In this document: piece after piece, positions 1 to 6,879 of the stretch
How positions within the stretch are numbered: the stretch's first letter is position 1
How the letters are laid out: each line of letters begins with the position of its first letter
From: Myxococcales bacterium
GTDB taxonomy: Bacteria > Myxococcota > Myxococcia > Myxococcales > Myxococcaceae
Length of the DNA: 52,780 bases
Assembly: GCA_030681895.1 (NCBI GenBank)
Contig: JAUXRI010000226.1
Coordinates: 1 to 52,780 of the forward strand
Reading direction: 5' to 3'
Made by a program: the position numbers and the translations under genes
The notes under the pieces: generated by a model
Database searches by the model: none
What the model was told of the DNA's origin: nothing
Seen by the model: only the letters and a program-made list of their open reading frames with translations

Positions 1-824
1 GTCACCTTGAGGCCGAGCTCCTTCGACTGCTCGGCGATGTTCGCGACGTCCTGGTAGTAGCCGGGAATGTAGAGGCCCTGCGGCTTGAGCTTCTTGATGT
101 TGGTCAGCTGCGCGCGGAAGTCGGTGTCGCCCTTCGCGTACGACTCGACGACGGCGATATTCCCGCGCATCTCGGCGAACTTGCGCTTGAAGACGTCGGT
201 GAGGCCTTCCGAGTACGCGCTTTTCTTGTCGGTGAGGATGGCGACGTCTTTGAACTTGAGCTCGTCGTGCGCGTAGCGGGCCATCACGTAGCCCTGGAAC
301 GGGTCGATGAAGCAGACGCGGAAGATGTAGTCGCCGACCTCGGTCACCTTGGGGTTGGTCGACGAGGGGCTGATCATCGGAATCTTCGCCTCCTGGGCCT
401 TGGGCGCCATGGCGAGCGAGTTCGACGAGGCGACCTCTCCGAGAATGACGAGCACCTTGTCCTGGGTGATGAGCCGCGTGACGGCGCTGGCGGCCTCTTC
501 GGGCTTCGACTGGTCGTCGTACACACGCACCGCGAGCTTCTTGCCCTTCACGCCGCCCGCTTCGTTGGCCTCGTCGATGGCCATGGCGATGCCGTCGCGC
601 GTCGAGATGCCGAACGCGGCTTCGCTGCCGGTGAGCGAGCCGACCTCTCCGAGGAGGATGATGTCGTCGGAGGGCTTCGCGTCGGGGGGCTTCGCGGGGT
701 CGGCAGGCTTCGCGTCGACGACGGGCTGCTTCGTGTCAGCCGGCTTCGGCTCGACAGGCGTCGTCTTCTTTTCGCAGCCAACGGTGAGCACGGCGACACA
801 GGCCAGCAGCAGGGACAGACGCAT
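1..824 (-). CDS. Branched-chain amino acid ABC transporter substrate-binding lipoprotein (LivK-type), C-terminus cut by window edge
   Basis: Periplasmic type-I binding protein that would deliver Leu/Ile/Val or a related ligand to an ABC importer. The reading frame opens at ATG 824 behind a good Shine-Dalgarno (AAGGAG, 834-839 on the minus strand). It begins with a lipoprotein signal, LTVGC at about residues 13-17, then a Lys/Pro/Asp-rich linker. The mature domain follows with family-typical stretches such as ILLGEVGSLTG, GIAMAIDEANEAGGVKG and IPMISPSSTNPKVTE. About 274 codons are present and the frame is still open at base 1, so the C-terminal quarter lies outside. Transport genes expected next to it are not visible. 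The Lys/Pro linker suggests anchoring to a membrane by lipid. Ligand identity is inferred from family only. Confidence 0.93.
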   Translation of the reverse strand, partial: MRLSLLLACVAVLTVGCEKKTTPVEPKPADTKQPVVDAKPADPAKPPDAKPSDDIILLGEVGSLTGSEAAFGISTRDGIAMAIDEANEAGGVKGKKLAVRVYDDQSKPEEAASAVTRLITQDKVLVILGEVASSNSLAMAPKAQEAKIPMISPSSTNPKVTEVGDYIFRVCFIDPFQGYVMARYAHDELKFKDVAILTDKKSAYSEGLTDVFKRKFAEMRGNIAVVESYAKGDTDFRAQLTNIKKLKPQGLYIPGYYQDVANIAEQSKELGLKV

Positions 825-931
825 GCGTGTGGGCTCCTTCAAAGAGGTGACGCGCGCGGGCTTGTACGGGGCGCCCCGAGGGGGGTCAACGACGGCGCGA
901 GGAGAATGCGCTGTGGTACGGTGCGTCCTTC

Positions 932-1141
932 ATGCGAACTCCCCGTCGACCCAAATCGCTGCGGCCGTTGCTGGTCGCGACCGCTGGCATCACGCTGCTC
1001 GGCCTCGGCGCCTGCGGAGGCACGACGACGGGCAACCTGTTGCCGCCGACGTGTCCTGATGGAGGCACCGACCTGACGAAGTGCCAGGAGGTCAGCCCCG
1101 ACGCTGGCACCGATGGCGGCACCCGTGACGGTGGGCCGTGA
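932..1141 (+). CDS. Small Cys-containing putative lipoprotein, first of three paralogues
   Basis: A 69-residue protein of unknown function. It has a basic N-terminus, a hydrophobic segment ending in a good lipobox (LGLGAC, about residues 23-28), then a GNLLPPTCPDGG motif and an Asp/Gly-rich tail ending DGGTRDGGP. The next two genes share the Arg-Pro-Leu-Leu signal region, the GNL...CPDGG core and the tail, so the three are paralogues. The stop overlaps the next start by four bases (GTGA). No Shine-Dalgarno precedes ATG 932, but a TACGGT box lies nine bases upstream (917-922), which suggests a leaderless first gene. Not similar to any family I can name. Confidence 0.72.
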   Translation: MRTPRRPKSLRPLLVATAGITLLGLGACGGTTTGNLLPPTCPDGGTDLTKCQEVSPDAGTDGGTRDGGP

Positions 1142-1380
1142 AGAAGAAGCGCATCGCGAGACCGCTGCTCATCGCCAGCGCTGGCGTCGCGGTCATCACC
1201 ATGGGCACCTCGTGTCTCATCTCAGGCAACCTGGTGGTGCGGCCATGCCCGGATGGCGGGACCAGCTGCTATTCCGACTGCGAGTTCAACAGCACCTGCT
1301 CGACTGACGCTGGCGCCACCGACGCAGGGAAGGCCGATGGTGGAGTCGACGATGGCGGGACGCGCGACGGTGGGCCGTGA
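1138..1380 (+). CDS. Small Cys-rich putative lipoprotein, second paralogue
   Basis: An 80-residue protein starting at GTG 1138 inside the end of the previous gene (GTGA overlap), so translation is probably coupled. It has a basic start, a hydrophobic signal segment ending MGTSC, then GNLVVRPCPDGGTSC, YSDC and a further Cys, and finally an Asp/Gly/Ala tail ending DGGTRDGGP. The lipobox is weaker than in the first copy. The cluster of four Cys after the signal is shared with the third paralogue and could bind metal or form disulphides. Function unknown; the context with a diiron protein and an HTTM membrane protein is the main clue. Confidence 0.72.
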   Translation: MKKKRIARPLLIASAGVAVITMGTSCLISGNLVVRPCPDGGTSCYSDCEFNSTCSTDAGATDAGKADGGVDDGGTRDGGP

Positions 1381-1616
1381 AGAAGAGGCGAATCGCGAGA
1401 CCGCTCCTCATCGCCGGCGCAGGCGCCATCATCTCGATGGGCTCGTCGTGCATCTGCGGCAACCTGATGGCATCGCCGTGTATTGACGCCGGGCCCAGCT
1501 GCTTCTCGGAATGCGACTTTGCCAGCGCCAACTGCTCGACTGACGCAGGCTCCACCGACGCTGGCAAGTCGGACGGCGGAGTGACCAACGACGGCGGGAC
1601 TGACGGCGGCCCATGA
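1377..1616 (+). CDS. Small Cys-rich putative lipoprotein, third paralogue
   Basis: A 79-residue protein, near-duplicate of the preceding gene: same KK(R/K)RIARPLLIA start, hydrophobic segment ending MGSSC, then ICGNLMASPC, PSC, SEC and a further Cys, with a tail ending DGGTDGGP. It starts at GTG 1377 with a GTGA overlap and its own stop overlaps the ATG of the diiron gene (ATGA). The nucleotide sequence around the start (GACGGTGGGCCGTGAAGAAG) is repeated from the second copy, which points to a recent tandem duplication. Periplasmic or outer-membrane location is inferred from the signal. Function unknown. Confidence 0.72.
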   Translation: MKKRRIARPLLIAGAGAIISMGSSCICGNLMASPCIDAGPSCFSECDFASANCSTDAGSTDAGKSDGGVTNDGGTDGGP

Positions 1617-2443
1617 CCCCGCGCGACGGTGAAGAGCTGTTCGAGCTGAGCATGTGGGGTGGCGCGGTCGAGCGCCGCTATCGCCAGCTGCGGCCCGAGG
1701 TCGAGCGTCTTCCCTGGGCAGACTTCGACATCTCGAAAGCGACGCCCGAGGCGATTCGCGCGGCGCGCTCCACGTGGACGGAAGCCGCCTTTCAGGAACA
1801 CCGCACCGGTGCGGCCTGCGCGGCGACGTTGCAGGCGCTCATCTCGGCGCGCGCGCCGATCGATCTCGTCGCCATGGCGAGCCGCTTCGCCCTCGATGAG
1901 ATGGTGCACGTCGAGCTCTGCGCCCGGCTCGCGCAGCTCTTCGGTGGTGGCGCGCCGCTGTCGTACGACCCGAAGCACCTCATCGCGCTGCCCGACGCGG
2001 CCCTGTCGCCGAAGCTGCAAGCGAGCGAGCTCGTCATTCGCAATTTCTGTGTCGGCGAGGCGCTCAGCATTCCGATTCTCCGCGGCTCGTGGCACGCGGC
2101 GCGGCAGCCGCTGATCAAGGCCATCCTCGGGCGCATCGTGAAAGACGAAGCCGCGCACGGCGCGTTCGGCTGGCTCTACTTCGACTGGGCGCTCGACTTT
2201 CACGACGAGGCCGATCGCCTGCACCTCGCGAAGCAGGCGGCGCGCACCATCGACGCCGTGGTGGAGCGGTGGAAGCTGATTCCCATCATCGACGACGAGA
2301 AGGACGAGCAGCGGCTGGGGTGGATGGAGAGCCGCTCGTACCTGGACCTCGCGCGGCGCTCGCTGCAGCAGGCGGTGTTCAAGCCGTTGCTCGAGCGTGG
2401 CATCGACCCGCGGCCGCACCTGACGGCGTCGCTCGACGCGTGA
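1613..2443 (+). CDS. Ferritin-like diiron protein
   Basis: A 276-residue, mostly helical cytoplasmic protein with the spacing of a four-helix diiron centre: a Glu in helix one (E57 or E62 in TEAAFQEHRTG), ExxH at E96/H99 (DEMVH), Glu 149 (CVGEALS) and a second ExxH at E179/H182 (KDEAAH). Such proteins are oxidases, oxygenases or iron-handling proteins; the exact subfamily is not clear from sequence. It is fourth in the operon, coupled by an ATGA overlap to the third Cys-rich lipoprotein and followed four bases later by the HTTM gene. The arrangement suggests it modifies or serves the small Cys-rich proteins or a lipid-soluble cofactor. That role is inference. Confidence 0.8.
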   Translation: MTPRDGEELFELSMWGGAVERRYRQLRPEVERLPWADFDISKATPEAIRAARSTWTEAAFQEHRTGAACAATLQALISARAPIDLVAMASRFALDEMVHVELCARLAQLFGGGAPLSYDPKHLIALPDAALSPKLQASELVIRNFCVGEALSIPILRGSWHAARQPLIKAILGRIVKDEAAHGAFGWLYFDWALDFHDEADRLHLAKQAARTIDAVVERWKLIPIIDDEKDEQRLGWMESRSYLDLARRSLQQAVFKPLLERGIDPRPHLTASLDA

Positions 2444-2447
2444 CGTG

Positions 2448-3659
2448 ATGGAGCGACTGCGCGCCTGGGCGACGGGGCACCCGGTCGACCTCGCCGTCTT
2501 TCGCATCACGGTGTCCGCCGTCGTGTTGCTCAGCCTCGACGTGTGGGACGCGCCGAAGTGGGGCGGCGCGGTGGGCCTGGCTCCCGTCGGATGGAGAACC
2601 GTTTCGTCGCTGCTGCCGGCGTCGACGGCGTCGGCCTTCGTCGCGCTGGGCCTCGTCGTCGTCTTCACCTCGCTCACGCTCATCGGCGCGTGGACTCGCG
2701 GGTCGTCGGTCGTCGCCGCCGTCAGCCTGGTGTGGTTGCTCGGCGTTCCGCAGCAGTCGGGGCTGGTGCTGCACACGCACCACCTCGCGTGGTTCCTGGC
2801 GCTGGTCGCTTCGGGGCCGTCGGGTGACGTGGCGTCGTTCGATGCGTGGCGTGCGCGCAGACGCGGAGCTCCCGTGCCCGGGCCGTCACCCGCTCACGGC
2901 CTTCCGGTGCGCGCCGCGTGGCTGAGCATCGGGCTCATCTTCTTCTTTCCGGGTCTGTGGAAGCTCGTGGGCGGCTCGTCGTGGCTCGAGGGCTTGCCGA
3001 CGTTGATTGCGTGGAAGCGGTTTCAGCTCGGACTGCCGCGGCTCGAGCTGTCACCGGTCCTCATCCGCGCCGGGGGCATCGGCTCCATCGTGTTCGAGCT
3101 GAGCGTCGGAGCGCTCCTCGTGTTTCGACGCACGCGCATGGTCGGTGTCTTGGCCGCGTTCGCGTTTCACGCAGGCGTGCAGTGGGTGATGGGCATCGCG
3201 TTCTCGTCGTTGTGGAGCTGCTACCTGGTCTTCGTTCCGTGGAGCCGGTGGTTCGGGAGTGGGCCGAGCGTGGTGCCGTCAGCGCCATCACCGAGGCCTG
3301 TGCTCATTGTGGCGTCGCTGCTCCTCGGTGCGCAGGTGACGACTGGCGTGCTCGGCCTCGAGAGCGCGTGGCCCGTCGCCTGCTACCCGACGTTCCGAAC
3401 GCGCGCGCCGGAGCAGATGCGCTGGGTCGAGCTCGAGACGAGTGATGGCATCGTGGTGTCGGTCGACCGGCTCCGGCAGGGCCCGAACCAGCGCTGGTGG
3501 GGCCTCTCGGAGCAGGCCGCGTGGGACCCGAGCCGTGAACGTCTCGAGGGCTTGTTCGCGATGTTGCTCGGCCGGCCGCCGCGCGAGGGCGAATCGATTC
3601 GATGGACGCGGGTGATCGTCGACCTTCGAAGCGGCGTCACCACGCGCGAGCCGCTGTGA
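2448..3659 (+). CDS. HTTM / vitamin K-dependent carboxylase-like membrane protein
   Basis: A protein of about 403 residues with many hydrophobic segments. The N-terminus (LAVFRITVSAVVLLSLDVW) has the family-typical FRI start of HTTM proteins, followed by FFFPGLWKLVGGSSWLEG and a later AFHAGVQWVMGI...FVPW region. The C-terminal 90 residues look like an extracytoplasmic domain (TSDGIVVSVDRLRQGPNQRWW). HTTM domains resemble the membrane part of gamma-glutamyl carboxylase and often act with redox or quinone-type chemistry. The gene sits four bases after the diiron gene and ends the operon. GTG 2445 is an alternative start three bases upstream. Catalytic activity cannot be shown from sequence. Confidence 0.78.
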   Translation: MERLRAWATGHPVDLAVFRITVSAVVLLSLDVWDAPKWGGAVGLAPVGWRTVSSLLPASTASAFVALGLVVVFTSLTLIGAWTRGSSVVAAVSLVWLLGVPQQSGLVLHTHHLAWFLALVASGPSGDVASFDAWRARRRGAPVPGPSPAHGLPVRAAWLSIGLIFFFPGLWKLVGGSSWLEGLPTLIAWKRFQLGLPRLELSPVLIRAGGIGSIVFELSVGALLVFRRTRMVGVLAAFAFHAGVQWVMGIAFSSLWSCYLVFVPWSRWFGSGPSVVPSAPSPRPVLIVASLLLGAQVTTGVLGLESAWPVACYPTFRTRAPEQMRWVELETSDGIVVSVDRLRQGPNQRWWGLSEQAAWDPSRERLEGLFAMLLGRPPREGESIRWTRVIVDLRSGVTTREPL

Positions 3660-3694
3660 CTTCGTACGTCACAGCCTGTAGGTGACGCCGTCAC
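3655..3694. promoter_or_regulatory. Array of four alternating GTGAC/GTCAC half-sites
   Basis: Between the end of the HTTM gene and the VWA lipoprotein, TGTGAC (3655-3660) faces GTCACA (3668-3673), and GTGAC (3682-3686) faces GTCAC (3690-3694). The two perfect inverted repeats could bind a dimeric regulator, or the transcript could fold as consecutive hairpins after the HTTM stop. There is no T-run, so a classical intrinsic terminator is unlikely. The rest of the gap (3695-3764) holds only the Shine-Dalgarno of the next gene. Confidence 0.35.
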
Positions 3695-3764
3695 GCGCCG
3701 CGCTCGTCGTGAATCAGTCCGGAGCGTTCGAGGTGTGGTCTTGAAGTTGCTCTGGGGGGAAGTC

Positions 3765-6700
3765 ATGCGATTCGCACTGCTGCTGGTCCTGTCTCTCGTC
3801 GTCTCCGCGTGCCGGTGTGGGGGCGAGTCGATGCCCGACGCAGGAGCGGATGCCGGGCTGCTGCCGACGGTCGACGCAGGCGTTGACGCGGGCCTCGTCG
3901 ACGCGGGCGTGGCGTACGACGAATACGACGCGTGGCGTGAGATGCGACAGGTGCTTCGCCGCAGCCCCGACGCCGTGCCGGCCCGTGCCGAGGCGCTCGT
4001 CGCCGCGAAGGACCTTGCCGGCCTGCTCGCGCTGGTGCGTGACGACGTCGCGCTGCTCCCGACCTCATCGACGGACTTCTTCGATGCGGCGCGCGTCATT
4101 CGGTGGGGGCCCGAGGCGACGCTGCGCGGTCAGTCGGGCACGCCGCGCGAGCGCGCCGAGTTGCTGCGGCTGCTGGCAGAACGTGCGGGCTTCACCGCGA
4201 CCGTGGTGGTGGGCGCACCGAAAGGAACGACCGTCACCGGACTGCTCGCGCATGGCCCGCAGCGCGGCGCACGCATCGAGCCGACCAACGCCGAGCTCGA
4301 GCGATGGGCCAGCATGCTGCCGGCGAACGCACGCCTCGCCGCACGGGTGCCGACGCCGCTCGATGCCGATGGTGGAGTGCGGGCCGAGATTCGCGCTCAG
4401 CTCGCGGGGCTGATTCTCCCCCAGCCGCCGCTCTCGACGCCGTTCGATGCGACCCTGACCGAGGTGCCGCTCGTTCGCGTCGAGGTCGATGGTGGCGTGC
4501 TCTACGCGAACCCCAACGCCGATGGCGCGACGCTCGGCCCGAGCTTCACCATCGACCCGCCGATCGCGGCGGAACCGTTCTCCGGTGAACGGGAGCTGAC
4601 GGTCACGCTGTTCGCCTCGCGCAGCGCTCGCCCACAAGAGCGGCTGCCTCTGGTCACGCACACCTGGAAGGCTTCAGAGGTGGCAGGCCGGACCGTCACG
4701 GCCGCGTTCAGCACGGCCCTCTCCCGCGCGGAAGCGGGACGCACGAAGGTTGGCGACGCGACCGGCTTCATTCCCGTTCTGATGGTGCGTGGGCCCGGGC
4801 TCGACGAGACCGTTGGCCAGCGATTGTCTGCGGTCGGAACGCCCGTGCTGCGAGACGGCGCGCTCCTCGAGCGCACCGATGCCGGTCTGCTCATCGAAGG
4901 CGAGCGCCTCGCGCCCGACCCGACGCGACCTGAGGTGCTCACGTCCGTCACCTCGCTCGAGGCCCGCGCCAGCGCTGCCGCCTTCCCCGACGTCGAGTTG
5001 TTGGTGAGCGCGCGTCGCAGTGACAACCGCACGGTGCCGGGGCTGAGCGCCAATGCCTTCGTCATTCAGGAGAACGGCAAACGTCTCGCCGCGACGTTGC
5101 GGCGCACCAGCGCAGGCGTGCCGCGCGTCGTCCTGCTCTTCGACCGCTCCACCTCGATTCCGATGGAGTTCGTGACGGGCGCTCCCGCCGTGGGGCACTC
5201 GGTCGCCGAGGCGCTCTTCACGCAGTTCCCCGGCGCGCAGGTGCAGGTGGCGGCCATCGACATCAACGGGCCGACGGTGTCCGGGCAGATGGTGTCGTCG
5301 CTCGCCGAGGTCGACACACAGCTCGCTGCGCTCTCGGGTACGGGCTCCGAGGTGTGGACAGCCATCGATGCGTTCTCGGACTCAGGAGCGACCTGCCTCG
5401 TCGTCATCACCGACGCGGCCGTGGATGACTCGCTCACCGACGAAATGGCTGCGCGGGTCGTGAAGGGGCCGCCCGTCTTCCTCGCAGGGGTCGGCCCCGT
5501 GGACACCACGACGGCCGCACGCATCGCGCTGGTGACGAACGGCCGCTTCGCGAATGGCCAGACGCCGAGCACGCTGGCGGCCGCGGTGGCGGCGTTCGTC
5601 TCTGAACGGCTGCCGTTCGACTACCGCATCGTCTACCGGGCGCCCGAGATGGGCCCGACGCCGCGCACGGTGGTCGTCTCGCTCGCTTCGCCTGGCACGG
5701 CGACCACCACGGCGCAGTACACGCCGCCTTCGTCTCCGGTCGAGGCGAGCGAGCTCAGCGCGCTGTACCTCTCGGTCGCCACCGACGGGCATGAGGTCAC
5801 CCGGCTGCTCGCAGGGAGCGCTGCCGCGACGAAGGCCGACCGAGAGGCCGTCGCCGGTGCGCTGTTCGGCCGCTACGTCCTCGGCGTCGAAGCTGGCGCG
5901 CCGTCGTTCACCACGCTGCTCGACGAGCACCTCGCCGAGCGGCTCACCACGGAGCTCGCCGTCGATGCGTGGCGCTCGGGCGACGCGATGGCCATCGCCG
6001 AGGCGAACAAGACGCGGCTCACCCGCGAGCCGGGCGACCTGCGCTTCTTCGCGAGCGCGGCGCCGGGTGCCTCGATTGAAGACGACGTCACCTTCACCGA
6101 TGGCCTCACGCTGACGCTGCGCTCGACGATTCCCGTACTCGGCGTGAAGACGATTCGGCGCTTCGACATGTTGCCGCTGGTGCCCGTCGAGACGGTGCGC
6201 TTCACGCCAGGGCCGAACTTCTCCACCACCCTCGAGCGCACCGCGTTTCACGCCGCGTTCGAGAACCAGCGCTTCACCAGGAACACGCTGAGCGCGCTGC
6301 GTGGCCGGCCGCTGAGCCTCTTCGACTCGACGACGATTCAGGCGCTCGGGCCTGCGTGGGCGCGGACCGCGTACCCCGACTACAACGACTACGCGCTGCT
6401 CGCGCCGATGGATGGTGGCCCCGTGGCGTTCTGGGCGGTGCACCGACGAACCGGAGCGCTCATCGGGGTGATGCCGGAAGGCGGCCTGGGCGAAGGAGAG
6501 AGCACCGAGGCGCTCGTCAACCGGCTGCTGACGATCCTCGACGCGGCCGGGCGGGTGGGCGTCGCGGGTGGCTACAACGGGGTCAAGGTGTGGGCCGACC
6601 TCGAGGCCACGAAGGTGACGCTGCTCGGCGGCGTCATCATGCTGTTCGAAGGTGAAGGCGCCGACCCGCGTGGAGACCTGGAGAACAACCTCTGCGGCTT

Positions 6701-6866
6701 CGCCATCGACAGCGTCGGCGGGCAGCTGCCGTTCTGGGAGGACGCCGGGCTCATCCCGAACGAGGTGAACGCGAGGGGGCGCTACATCGAGCAGATGTTC
6801 CACCTCGATATTCCTGACCTGCCGACGCCGTCGGGAGTCATCTGCGGCGCGATTCTCGGGCCGTAG
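3765..6866 (+). CDS. Large lipoprotein with VWA domain
   Basis: A surface or periplasmic protein of 1033 residues. I chose ATG 3765 because it follows a purine-rich GGGGGGAA site and starts a clear lipoprotein signal (LVVSAC at about residues 11-16); a longer in-frame start at 3735 would spoil it. An Asp-Ala-Gly repeat linker follows, typical of myxobacterial lipoproteins. A VWA-type domain begins near residue 455 with the MIDAS motif DRSTS (D460) and continues with VVITDAAVDDS. The N-terminal 400 residues and the C-terminal half have no family I can name. It ends 13 bases before a convergent gene. The likely role is adhesion or protein assembly at the surface, by family only. Confidence 0.85.
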   Translation: MRFALLLVLSLVVSACRCGGESMPDAGADAGLLPTVDAGVDAGLVDAGVAYDEYDAWREMRQVLRRSPDAVPARAEALVAAKDLAGLLALVRDDVALLPTSSTDFFDAARVIRWGPEATLRGQSGTPRERAELLRLLAERAGFTATVVVGAPKGTTVTGLLAHGPQRGARIEPTNAELERWASMLPANARLAARVPTPLDADGGVRAEIRAQLAGLILPQPPLSTPFDATLTEVPLVRVEVDGGVLYANPNADGATLGPSFTIDPPIAAEPFSGERELTVTLFASRSARPQERLPLVTHTWKASEVAGRTVTAAFSTALSRAEAGRTKVGDATGFIPVLMVRGPGLDETVGQRLSAVGTPVLRDGALLERTDAGLLIEGERLAPDPTRPEVLTSVTSLEARASAAAFPDVELLVSARRSDNRTVPGLSANAFVIQENGKRLAATLRRTSAGVPRVVLLFDRSTSIPMEFVTGAPAVGHSVAEALFTQFPGAQVQVAAIDINGPTVSGQMVSSLAEVDTQLAALSGTGSEVWTAIDAFSDSGATCLVVITDAAVDDSLTDEMAARVVKGPPVFLAGVGPVDTTTAARIALVTNGRFANGQTPSTLAAAVAAFVSERLPFDYRIVYRAPEMGPTPRTVVVSLASPGTATTTAQYTPPSSPVEASELSALYLSVATDGHEVTRLLAGSAAATKADREAVAGALFGRYVLGVEAGAPSFTTLLDEHLAERLTTELAVDAWRSGDAMAIAEANKTRLTREPGDLRFFASAAPGASIEDDVTFTDGLTLTLRSTIPVLGVKTIRRFDMLPLVPVETVRFTPGPNFSTTLERTAFHAAFENQRFTRNTLSALRGRPLSLFDSTTIQALGPAWARTAYPDYNDYALLAPMDGGPVAFWAVHRRTGALIGVMPEGGLGEGESTEALVNRLLTILDAAGRVGVAGGYNGVKVWADLEATKVTLLGGVIMLFEGEGADPRGDLENNLCGFAIDSVGGQLPFWEDAGLIPNEVNARGRYIEQMFHLDIPDLPTPSGVICGAILGP

Positions 6867-6879
6867 GTCAGCGCTCCAC

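Noticed and set aside
1286..2776. 496-codon minus-strand frame
   Set aside because: Antisense to the lipoproteins and diiron gene, whose motifs and coupling are clear; composition is shadow-like.
3655..3673. CRP-type site TGTGA...TCACA
   Set aside because: The spacer is nine bases, not six.
3735..3764. Earlier GTG start for the VWA lipoprotein
   Set aside because: It would add ten residues before a clear lipoprotein signal and sits upstream of the ribosome site.
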